From CBFHSD01 sp965658375 (lineage in GTDB: Bacteria > Bacteroidota > Bacteroidia > Flavobacteriales_G > Salibacteraceae): a stretch of DNA of 7,701 nt. The stretch spans positions 1 through 7,701 of the forward strand of contig CBFHSD010000076.1 in assembly GCA_965658375.1 (NCBI GenBank), in the 5' to 3' direction. A program made the position numbers and the translations under genes. The notes under the pieces are model-generated. The model saw nothing but the letters and a program-made list of their open reading frames with translations, searched no databases and was not told where the DNA came from. Below are positions 1 through 7,094 of the stretch, piece by piece (positions within the stretch are counted from its first letter, which is position 1; each line of letters opens with the position of its first letter).

Positions 1-1335
1 TTTTCTGCTGATGAAGTGTTCTATTCTGCCAAGAATTTGAGGCCTACAGTCCATGAAGTTTGGACAGTAATGTTGTGCTTCTCCTTCGATTCGAATCAAA
101 GGTGTTTCGCATTCTGGACATTGTGTTGCATACATAAAGGGCTGGCTCTCTGGAGCGCGAAGCTCTTTGTTTATGCCAATCACTTTTGGGATGATTTCTC
201 CTCCTTTCTCTACATAGACGGTATCTCCAATTCTAATGTCTAGCGCTTGTATGATGTCTGCATTATGAAGAGATGCTCTTTTAACCGTTGTGCCTGCAAG
301 TAGAACAGGCTCTAAGTTGGCAACTGGTGTAATCGCCCCGGTTCTACCTACCTGAAAAGTAATGCTGTTGAGTTTCGTTGATGCCTGCTCTGCTTGGTAT
401 TTATAAGCGATAGCCCATCTTGGAGATTTACTGGTTTCGCCCAGCTCTTGTTGCTGACCAATACTATTTACTTTAATGACAACGCCATCAATATCAAAAG
501 GGAGCTCATGTCTAGCCTGTTCCCAATAATGGATAAATGCATGAATGTCTTTTTCTTCTCTGCATAATTCCACTTTCTTGTCTTGAGCTTTGGGTGTGTG
601 AAAACCCCATTTGGCAGCATGTTCAATGGATTGAAAATGGGTGTTGGCAATGGGCCGATCTGCATACACTCCGTATAAGAAACAACTCAAGCCTCTTTTC
701 GCCACCTCTTTAGAATTCAATAGTTTAAGTGTACCGCTTGCTGTGTTTCTGGGGTTAGCATAAGGTTCTTTCCCATCTTTTAGTATTCTCTCATTCAATG
801 CCAAGAACTTTTCATGAGTCAACATAATTTCTCCTCTTATTTCGAATGACACTGGATAATCATCTCCCATTAAAACAAGAGGAATAGTGTTTATAGTTCT
901 CACGTTTGAAGTAACATCATCTCCTTTACTGCCATCTCCTCTTGTTAGAGCTCTAAAGAGTTTACCGTCTCTGTACTCTACAGAAATGGCTACACCATCA
1001 TACTTCAGCTCACAAACAAATTCAATGGCTTCTCCCACAGATTTTTTCGCGCGCTGAATGAAGTCGCTGATTTCTTCTAAAGAATAGCTGTTAGACAAAG
1101 ACATCATAGGATGCTTGTGCGCATAAGACATAAAACCTTCGCTCAAATCAACGCCTACCCTATTGCTTGGTGAATTAACATCATTGAACTCTGGATTTTC
1201 AGCTTCTAACTTTTCTAATTCTTTGAGCATTTGATCGTACTCAAAGTCTGATATCTCTGGTTTATTGAGCACATAGTATAAATGGTTGTGGTGGTGTAAT
1301 GTATCTCTAAGCGCGTTTATTTTTGATTCAATCAT
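1..1335 (-). CDS. ligA: NAD+-dependent DNA ligase LigA, C-terminus cut by window edge
   Basis: LigA seals nicks in duplex DNA during replication and repair, using NAD+ as the adenylate donor. The frame is open for 445 codons from the ATG at 1335 to the left edge. The N-terminal Ia domain is present (HHHNHLYYVLNKPEISDFEYD, about residues 14-34). The adenylated lysine is K111 in the KYDG motif, followed by the RGE motif (168-170), DGVVIK (283-288) and the motif V lysine K312 (AYKYQ). The OB fold follows with QVGRTGAITPVA (328-339). Four cysteines at 406, 409, 424 and 430 form the zinc finger, almost at the E. coli positions. The helix-hairpin-helix and BRCT domains, about 220 residues in this family of ~670, lie outside the window. 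The start ATG overlaps the end of prmC by 8 bases, which argues for translational coupling in one transcript. Identity is certain; only the missing 3' part is unknown. Confidence 0.97.
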   Translation of the reverse strand, partial: MIESKINALRDTLHHHNHLYYVLNKPEISDFEYDQMLKELEKLEAENPEFNDVNSPSNRVGVDLSEGFMSYAHKHPMMSLSNSYSLEEISDFIQRAKKSVGEAIEFVCELKYDGVAISVEYRDGKLFRALTRGDGSKGDDVTSNVRTINTIPLVLMGDDYPVSFEIRGEIMLTHEKFLALNERILKDGKEPYANPRNTASGTLKLLNSKEVAKRGLSCFLYGVYADRPIANTHFQSIEHAAKWGFHTPKAQDKKVELCREEKDIHAFIHYWEQARHELPFDIDGVVIKVNSIGQQQELGETSKSPRWAIAYKYQAEQASTKLNSITFQVGRTGAITPVANLEPVLLAGTTVKRASLHNADIIQALDIRIGDTVYVEKGGEIIPKVIGINKELRAPESQPFMYATQCPECETPLIRIEGEAQHYCPNFMDCRPQILGRIEHFISRK

Positions 1336-2191
1336 TTGAAAATGAAGCTTTAATCATTCTGTCTTTGTTATTGAAGTCCTGTCTTACCTCTACCAATGGC
1401 CAACCTTGCTCTTTGAGTAGAGCCTCAATTGCTGGTGCTTTATCAAAGTGTATTTCAAAATACAATGCACCTTTTTTATCAAGGCTTTCCAAGGCCATTT
1501 GAGAAATTTTCCGGTAAAAAATGAGAGGGTCATTATCAGGAACAAACAATGCCATTGAAGGCTCGTGATCTACTACATGCTTGGCCATCTTATCGCTTTC
1601 GCTAAAAGGCACATAGGGAGGATTTGAAACAATGACATCCCATTGGCCATCGCTTTTCCACTCCAAGGCATCTGCTTTGAAAAAATCAATCTGGAGCTTC
1701 TGCTGGTTAGCATTCTCTCTAGCGAGCAAGAGGGCATCTTCAGAAAGCTCAAGAGCACTTACATGGGCATTTACCAACTCATTTGCACAAGCAATAGCAA
1801 TACAGCCGCTACCGCTACAAACATCAAGAAGTTTCACTTTATTCGCCTTACAATCATCTACAATCCATTGGACCAACTCTTCTGTTTCTGGTCTAGGGAT
1901 AAGTACAGCAGGAGAAACACTCAAGGTCATATCCCTAAAAAATGCCTTACCTGTTGCATATTGTACAGGAACGTTTCTTTTTAAAGCTTTGACTGTGTGC
2001 ACTATATCTACAATCTGAGACTCAGTGAGCCGCATAGTGGGATCTTTTGCAAAAGTGGTTCTAGAAATACTAAAAAGATCTTCCAGAACAATCCAAGCCA
2101 TTGCCTCTACCTCTCTGCTCTCGTAGAGCGCTTTGAGTTGATAGTTAAAATAGTTTAAGATTGATCTGACACGATTGTCTTGCAATTTCAT
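1328..2191 (-). CDS. prmC: Peptide chain release factor N5-glutamine methyltransferase PrmC
   Basis: PrmC methylates the glutamine of the GGQ motif in release factors RF1 and RF2, using S-adenosylmethionine, which speeds translation termination in the cytoplasm. Numbered from the chosen ATG at 2191 (287 residues, the usual size), the protein has an N-terminal helical release-factor-binding domain (about 1-75), the IPRPETEELV segment (98-107), the SAM-binding loop DVCSGSGCIAIA (123-134) and the diagnostic substrate-glutamine motif NPPY (190-193), then HEP (209-211) and a C-terminal NKDRMIKA segment. An in-frame TTG at 2200 would add three residues, but the ATG gives the common MKL-type beginning. 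No purine-rich ribosome site is seen, as is normal in Bacteroidota. It is the first gene of a prmC-ligA pair and is divergent from ribD across 41 bases. Confidence 0.96.
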   Translation of the reverse strand: MKLQDNRVRSILNYFNYQLKALYESREVEAMAWIVLEDLFSISRTTFAKDPTMRLTESQIVDIVHTVKALKRNVPVQYATGKAFFRDMTLSVSPAVLIPRPETEELVQWIVDDCKANKVKLLDVCSGSGCIAIACANELVNAHVSALELSEDALLLARENANQQKLQIDFFKADALEWKSDGQWDVIVSNPPYVPFSESDKMAKHVVDHEPSMALFVPDNDPLIFYRKISQMALESLDKKGALYFEIHFDKAPAIEALLKEQGWPLVEVRQDFNNKDRMIKASFSND

Positions 2192-2216
2192 AGCCAACAA
2201 AATAAGGACAAAACCC

Positions 2217-2224
2217 TACATTTG
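2217..2224 (+). promoter_or_regulatory. Candidate Bacteroidota -7 promoter box for ribD
   Basis: TACATTTG is a perfect match to the Bacteroidota sigma-ABfr -7 consensus TAnnTTTG and lies in the 41-base gap between prmC and ribD. Transcription would begin around 2230, almost at the ribD start codon, so the message would be nearly leaderless. No convincing TTTG-type -33 element is seen about 20 bases upstream, which weakens the call. The promoter of prmC on the other strand must lie in or near the same short gap, but only one-mismatch versions of the box are visible there. Confidence 0.3.
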
Positions 2225-2232
2225 ACCCTAGA

Positions 2233-3237
2233 ATGATAATGGAAATTTCAACAGATGAACAATACATGCTGCGGGCTATTGAACTGGCCAAACTTGGTAA
2301 ACTTACCGTTCAATCAAACCCTATGGTTGGAGCCGTTATTGTTCATAAAAATAAGATCATCGGGGAAGGTTTTCACATGCATTATGGTGAAGCCCATGCT
2401 GAGGTGAATGCGGTGAACAGTGTCTCTGATCCTTCCCTTCTAAAAGAGTCTACCATTTATGTCACACTTGAGCCTTGCGCTCATCAAGGCAAGACGCCTC
2501 CATGTGCTGATTTAATTGTTCGTCATAAATTCAAGCGTTGTGTTGTGGCAACGAAAGATCTATTTGCTCAGGTAAATGGTTTAGGAATTGAGCGAATAAA
2601 GCAAGCGGGAATTGAAGTGTGTGAGCAGGTATGTGAACAAGAAGCGCTCTCTTTAAACAAAGTTTTCTTTAAGAACCAAACCCAGCAAAAGCCTTATGTC
2701 ACATTAAAATGGGCACAAACCGCAGATGGTTTTTTAGATAGAATAAGACACAACACTCAATCAAAGCCTCTCAAAATCAGCGGTTCATCTTTTAATCGTT
2801 TCACCCATCAAATGCGAAGCGAAAATGATGCTATTCTTATTGGGAGCAATACAGCCAGGCTAGACCAACCTAGCTTAAATACTAGAAATTGGGCCGGGCG
2901 GTCTCCAATTCCCATTATTCTAGACTTTAAGAAAAGCCTTGAAGAAAGTGCTTTGAGCAACATGTCTTCAAACAAGATCTTAATACAAGATGAAAAATAC
3001 AAGGACCTCAATTGCTTATTGAAACACCTCTATACCATAGGTGTTCAATCTTTATTGGTAGAAGGCGGATCATATACCCATCAACAGTTTATTGAACAAA
3101 ATCAATGGGATGAAGCCTTTATTGTTGCATCTGATCAAGTGATAGAAGTTGGAGTTGCTGCACCACAAGTATCCAAAGATTCCGTATATTTAACGAGTCC
3201 CTATCCAGAAACAATTTATCATTCCCAAAATTCATGA
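2233..3237 (+). CDS. ribD: Bifunctional riboflavin biosynthesis deaminase/reductase RibD
   Basis: RibD catalyses two steps of riboflavin synthesis: zinc-dependent deamination of the pyrimidine formed by GTP cyclohydrolase II, then NADPH-dependent reduction of the ribose side chain. The deaminase domain (about 8-150) shows the zinc site as HAE (H55, catalytic E57) with LEPCAHQGKTPPC, where C82 and C91 are ligands. The reductase domain (about 153-330) begins with KPYVTLKWAQTADG and has the IGSNTARLDQPSLNTR segment (203-218) and VEGG (276-279). Its 334 residues are slightly short for the family but complete. Two ATGs, at 2233 and 2239, are both plausible starts; the second gives MEISTDEQYM. The stop overlaps the next gene's ATG (ATGA at 3234). 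It heads an apparent plus-strand operon; no FMN riboswitch fits in the 41-base upstream gap. Confidence 0.96.
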   Translation: MIMEISTDEQYMLRAIELAKLGKLTVQSNPMVGAVIVHKNKIIGEGFHMHYGEAHAEVNAVNSVSDPSLLKESTIYVTLEPCAHQGKTPPCADLIVRHKFKRCVVATKDLFAQVNGLGIERIKQAGIEVCEQVCEQEALSLNKVFFKNQTQQKPYVTLKWAQTADGFLDRIRHNTQSKPLKISGSSFNRFTHQMRSENDAILIGSNTARLDQPSLNTRNWAGRSPIPIILDFKKSLEESALSNMSSNKILIQDEKYKDLNCLLKHLYTIGVQSLLVEGGSYTHQQFIEQNQWDEAFIVASDQVIEVGVAAPQVSKDSVYLTSPYPETIYHSQNS

Positions 3238-4664
3238 AGTCTAGTATTATTCTCATCTTCTTTTTATTCCTTTCAAGCGTAACTTGGCTTCGTGCTGCTG
3301 ACTCTTTAAGTATTAAAGAAAGTTTAATAGAGGCTTGGGATTTAAGATACAGTAATCCTGATAAGTCTTTGGAAGCAACGCTTCTTTTAGAGGCACAAAG
3401 TGAAAAAGAAAAGTTCACATGGGGCACCTCTAAAGCTTCACAGATTCGGGCTTTTCATATCTTCCAAAACAATGACCTCCCCTCTTCCTTACACTTAGCC
3501 AACTCCTCTTACATCCAATTTCTTACTTTAGGTGATACTTATGAGGCCGCACAATCACTTAACATTAAAGGGATGGTTTACAAAGAATTACAACACTCTC
3601 AAGATGCTTTACTCATTTATCAAAAAATCATAGAAACAATCAACCCTAAAGAAAACGTAATTTTTCTTGGGAAATGCTACAACAACCTTGGTGCAACTCT
3701 AGACGAATTAGAGAACTTTGAAGAAGCTAAAGAGAATTACGAAAAAGCGTTAACCATTTTTCTCTCTGAAGAATACACGGTTGGCATTTCTGCAGTTTAC
3801 AATAACATGGCCCTACTTGCAAAACACCAAGGCAAGCAAAACGAGGCAATAGATCTTTTTCTCAATGTCCTAGAAACGGCAAAGACTGGAGATCCTAATC
3901 TTAACGGCACAACACTTAGCCTTAAGAATCTAGGGGTGCTTTATAGAGATACGGGCAAAACAGAGGTGGCGATGTACTATTTTCAAAAAGCACTGGCCAA
4001 TTACATTGAACTAGAGAACCTTTCTGGCATTGCAGAAATGGAATATACTTTGGCAGAATTGTTTTTTGAAAAGAATAAAATCACTTCCGCTAAAAACTTC
4101 GCAAATAACGCCTTTATGCATGCCAGTGAGGCGCATTTCCCATTGATTCAAAAACAAAGCATTGCATTGCTCATTAACCTTGAGAAAATTGAAGGAAACC
4201 ATGAAGAAATCATTGAGCTGTATGAAGCACAGAATCAAATCAATGACTCTTTAATTCGCCTCAACGAAGAACAACTCGCGCTGCATTATGAAGTAGAAAT
4301 AGAGATTAAACAAGTAGAGCGAACCTATAAAGAACTCGAACACAAAGAGGAACTAAAAGACAAACTCAAAACTTCAATTGCTGTTATACTCTTCTTTTGC
4401 GTAATTGAAATTGTGTTTCTCCTATTGTTGAACTCTAAAATTATTCAAGTATCTGATTTTATGATCAAAGGAATCGTAGCTTCAACATTCGTGAATGTTT
4501 TTTTGGCCACCAGTCTATTTTTAACCTTCATAGTACTTCCAATTCAAATCAATGATTTGCCCAGAGTAATGCTTTACACCTTGGTTATTTCTCTTCCATT
4601 TATTGGAATATACTTGAAAATGGGACCTCAAATTTTAACTAGACTTAGCACTAAATATTCTTAA
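3234..4664 (+). CDS. TPR-repeat membrane protein with N-terminal signal peptide and three C-terminal membrane segments
   Basis: I do not recognise a named family. The 476-residue protein begins with a signal peptide (about 1-21, hydrophobic core IILIFFLFLSS). Residues 103-300 hold about five tetratricopeptide repeats; the clearest are near 147-180 (CYNNLGATLDELENFEEA), 186-219 (VYNNMALLAKHQGKQNEA) and 227-260 (SLKNLGVLYRDTGKTEVA). A charged, probably coiled-coil linker (about 340-378) leads to three hydrophobic segments near 379-399, 409-436 and 443-462, and the protein ends 14 residues later. The repeats would thus lie in the periplasm. The front half resembles Bacteroidota sensors in which TPRs, a coiled coil and a membrane helix precede a histidine kinase or LuxR-type domain, but no such output domain is present here. 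The ATGA overlap with ribD implies coupled translation. It probably has a scaffolding or sensing role in the envelope; this is inference. Confidence 0.85.
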   Translation: MKSSIILIFFLFLSSVTWLRAADSLSIKESLIEAWDLRYSNPDKSLEATLLLEAQSEKEKFTWGTSKASQIRAFHIFQNNDLPSSLHLANSSYIQFLTLGDTYEAAQSLNIKGMVYKELQHSQDALLIYQKIIETINPKENVIFLGKCYNNLGATLDELENFEEAKENYEKALTIFLSEEYTVGISAVYNNMALLAKHQGKQNEAIDLFLNVLETAKTGDPNLNGTTLSLKNLGVLYRDTGKTEVAMYYFQKALANYIELENLSGIAEMEYTLAELFFEKNKITSAKNFANNAFMHASEAHFPLIQKQSIALLINLEKIEGNHEEIIELYEAQNQINDSLIRLNEEQLALHYEVEIEIKQVERTYKELEHKEELKDKLKTSIAVILFFCVIEIVFLLLLNSKIIQVSDFMIKGIVASTFVNVFLATSLFLTFIVLPIQINDLPRVMLYTLVISLPFIGIYLKMGPQILTRLSTKYS

Positions 4665-4666
4665 AA

Positions 4667-5263
4667 ATCATCAAAGACTCTTATCTATCAATTCACCAAA
4701 GTGGAGAAGATCTCTACAAAGAAAAAAGCAGTAAATTCTATTCATACGCCTTTCACGTTACAAATAACGAAGAGGTGAAAGCATATTTATCTATGCTAAA
4801 AAAAGAGCACCATCAAGCTAAACATGTGTGCTATGCTTACATAATTGGCTATGATCAAGAACACTTTAAAGCCGCTGATGATGGAGAACCAGCAAATACT
4901 GCAGGACAGCCTATTCTGGGTCAAATAAGGTCATCAGAGCTCACGAATACACTAGTTGCGGTTGTACGGTATTTTGGAGGAACCAAGCTTGGTAAAGCTG
5001 GTTTAATCAGAGCATATAAACAAGGAGCTAAGTTGGCGATAGCCGCATCCAAAATTCAGGAACAATACATCGAGAATTCTCATACCGTCTCTTTTCCTTA
5101 CTCAGTATTAGATCACATTATGTACATCTTAGATTTTAATGGGGTTCACATCAAATATCAAAACTTTGAAATAGAGTGTACTATTCAGTTTGATGTGAGG
5201 TTATCTGAAGAGCAGACTATATTGAATAAGCTTTCAAAAATTGCTACTTTGCAGTTTAAATAA
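4667..5263 (+). CDS. IMPACT/YigZ family protein (UPF0029), apparent non-canonical start
   Basis: This is a YigZ/IMPACT-family protein; relatives are linked to translation and stress control, but the bacterial biochemical role is unsettled. Visible signatures are the Lys-rich N-terminal motif LYKEKSSKF, the A-H-x-C-x-A-Y element (AKHVCYAY), DDGEPANTAGQP and VVRYFGGTKLGKAGLIRAY, followed by a C-terminal ferredoxin-like domain. The first normal start codon, GTG at 4775, would yield 162 residues and remove LYKEKSSKF, which belongs to the conserved fold. The frame stays open and family-like back to about 4667 (IKDSYLSIHQSGEDLYKEK), giving about 198 residues, close to the family norm of ~205. No ATG, GTG or TTG occurs between the in-frame stop at 4652 and 4775. 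ATC at 4667, two bases after the upstream TAA, is used here as the most economical start; ATA at 4655 is an alternative. The family call is firm; the start is uncertain. Confidence 0.85.
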   Translation: MIKDSYLSIHQSGEDLYKEKSSKFYSYAFHVTNNEEVKAYLSMLKKEHHQAKHVCYAYIIGYDQEHFKAADDGEPANTAGQPILGQIRSSELTNTLVAVVRYFGGTKLGKAGLIRAYKQGAKLAIAASKIQEQYIENSHTVSFPYSVLDHIMYILDFNGVHIKYQNFEIECTIQFDVRLSEEQTILNKLSKIATLQFK

Positions 5264-5270
5264 CTGAGAA

Positions 5271-7094
5271 ATGAAGATCCCTTTTGCATTGTTTTTCGTT
5301 TTTCCACTGTTGTTTGGCGTTGAACATAGCTTTGCCCAAAATGAAGCAGCACCACATCATGTTGAATCAAAATTGGTAAACCATGCTCCTAAAAGTGCAA
5401 GTGAAGCCGAGTCGATAGTAAAAGAAACATTTTCAATTTTTGAACGAGGAGAATTTGATCTTCGTCTGCAAACGAACGTAATTGCATCAGAAAATGGAGA
5501 TCACTACCGTTTTATGCCTTGCTACAATGGCATTCCTATACATGGAGAATACATAAGCTTGCACTCCTATCAAGAAATGAATACTTCAAGGTTATCTGCT
5601 CAGTTCAGTGGAAGTTACACACCTGTTCGCACTAATTTTGATAAGGCAAATGATTTTGCCAAGACTTCTCAAAAAGTTTCTCAAGAAATTCTCTCAAAAA
5701 AAGACGTTTGGATCAACTCAAAAGAAGGACTTATTCCAGGTGTTGAGGTTCATCTTTTAGAAAATAGCATGAGCTTCAAAGTCATCTACACCTCAGATGC
5801 GATCTATTCTATAGAAGAAACCAGTGTTTATCATTCTCAAAAAACATCTGCTACTGGTCAGGGCTTTGCATTTGCTCCCAATCCTATTGTTTCAACACAA
5901 CAAAACTATGGCTACCAGGCCAAACTGATCGATAATGATGACCAAACCAATGACTTGTTAGACGACCAAAGAATTAATGTGACCCTTGACATCACATTAG
6001 AAAATGGCATCTATTACTTAGAAAATGATCACGTAGTAATTTCTGAACATAGCTTTCCTGATGTTGACCCTGCCAAAAGCTTAGATGGAAATTTCTTTTT
6101 TGACCGATCTCAGTCGGGTTTTGAAGATGTGAATGTCTTATACCATATCACAGAAATGAAGAAGTACCTTAACTCTTTGGGGTACGGGACTGTTATGGAC
6201 TATCAGGTTCCAGCAGATGCACATGCTTTAAACGGTGCAGATAACTCTAACTTCATTCCTTCTACCAATCCGCCAAGGTTGAATTTTGGAGAAGGCGGTG
6301 TAGATGATGCAGAAGATGGCCACGTAATTATTCATGAAATGGGTCACGGAATTATGCACTCTCTAGCACCAAACACCAATTTTGGTACAGAAAGGCAAGC
6401 AATGGATGAGGCTTATGGCGATTATTTTGCAAGCAGCTATGCAACAGATTATGGTTATTATAGATGGAATGATGTATACAGCTGGGATGGTCATAATGAG
6501 TATTGGGATGGAAGAGTCGTAAAATCATCATTAACATATCAAGATAAAGTAATGGACATCTACAAAGACGCTCCAATTTGGAGTTCTTCTTTGATGCAGA
6601 TTTGGTTTAACCTTGGTAAATCATACACAGATCAACTTGCGTTAGAAGCTGGCTATTTGTTTGAATCTAACTTTACAATGGTAGACGGAGGCGAGGCCTT
6701 AATGACTGCAGATACTGTATTAAGCAATGGAAACAATGCAGACTACATTTGTCATATTCTTTTAGCTAGAGGTATTTTTAGCAGCTGCCCAATGCCTGAG
6801 CCATCTGGGATCATCTACGACATTCCACTAGCAATTAACCAAGTTGATGCACAAAATGGTAAAACCTTGTTCTACCCTATTAATTTGTCTAGTGGCAACT
6901 TTGCTGGTAGAATAGAAACAAGAGAAGAGTGGAGTATTCAACTGTATGACATCAACGGACGGGCAATAAAAAAATTGAACGGAACAGGGTACACCACCAT
7001 CAATACTTCCCTGGATTTCCTTAACAGGGGGATTTACGTGGGAACCATACAAACAAAAGACAGTAAGCAATCATTTAAATGGATGCATCAATAA
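5271..7094 (+). CDS. Secreted gluzincin metalloprotease (M36/fungalysin-like) with FTP-like propeptide and T9SS sorting domain
   Basis: This is a probable extracellular zinc endopeptidase. A signal peptide spans about 1-23 (hydrophobic core FALFFVFPLLFG, cleavage after FAQ). Residues 45-190 resemble an FTP/PepSY-type propeptide (HYRFMPCYNGIPIHGEY, 78-94), which normally inhibits and chaperones the enzyme. The catalytic domain has HEMGH (H355, E356, H359) and, 20 residues on, E380 in DEAYGDYF, matching the gluzincin third ligand with a following Asp (D384). A later IWSSSLMQIW segment and the ADTVLSNGNN...ILLARGIF region resemble the end of M36-like domains. The C-terminal ~70 residues form a type A T9SS sorting domain (WSIQLYDINGRAIKKL...LNRGIYVGTIQT...KWMHQ), directing outer-membrane export and cleavage. 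It starts 7 bases after the YigZ-family stop, so it probably shares its transcript. A Tyr replaces an expected His near the active site (Y431). The substrate is unknown. Confidence 0.88.
   Translation: MKIPFALFFVFPLLFGVEHSFAQNEAAPHHVESKLVNHAPKSASEAESIVKETFSIFERGEFDLRLQTNVIASENGDHYRFMPCYNGIPIHGEYISLHSYQEMNTSRLSAQFSGSYTPVRTNFDKANDFAKTSQKVSQEILSKKDVWINSKEGLIPGVEVHLLENSMSFKVIYTSDAIYSIEETSVYHSQKTSATGQGFAFAPNPIVSTQQNYGYQAKLIDNDDQTNDLLDDQRINVTLDITLENGIYYLENDHVVISEHSFPDVDPAKSLDGNFFFDRSQSGFEDVNVLYHITEMKKYLNSLGYGTVMDYQVPADAHALNGADNSNFIPSTNPPRLNFGEGGVDDAEDGHVIIHEMGHGIMHSLAPNTNFGTERQAMDEAYGDYFASSYATDYGYYRWNDVYSWDGHNEYWDGRVVKSSLTYQDKVMDIYKDAPIWSSSLMQIWFNLGKSYTDQLALEAGYLFESNFTMVDGGEALMTADTVLSNGNNADYICHILLARGIFSSCPMPEPSGIIYDIPLAINQVDAQNGKTLFYPINLSSGNFAGRIETREEWSIQLYDINGRAIKKLNGTGYTTINTSLDFLNRGIYVGTIQTKDSKQSFKWMHQ

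Noticed and set aside
16..243. Plus-strand open frame of 75 codons
   Set aside because: It lies wholly opposite the ligA OB-fold and zinc-finger coding sequence, which has clear family motifs; the translation resembles nothing and is a shadow.
1632..2018. Plus-strand open frames of 113 and 128 codons
   Set aside because: Both are antisense to the well-supported prmC gene, including its SAM-binding and NPPY motifs, and have low-complexity, unfamily-like translations.
4653..4668. Programmed -1 frameshift joining the TPR gene to the YigZ-family frame
   Set aside because: The junction (AAA TAT TCT TAA) has no X-XXY-YYZ slippery heptamer and no obvious downstream stimulator; reinitiation or a base error is simpler.
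4775..5263. GTG at 4775 as the start of the YigZ-family gene
   Set aside because: It would remove the conserved LYKEKSSKF segment and leave a protein about 40 residues shorter than the family, while the open frame upstream reads as genuine family sequence.
6352..6576. Minus-strand open frame of 74 codons, rich in His and Leu
   Set aside because: It is the complement of the protease zinc-site region; its odd composition follows from the coding strand.
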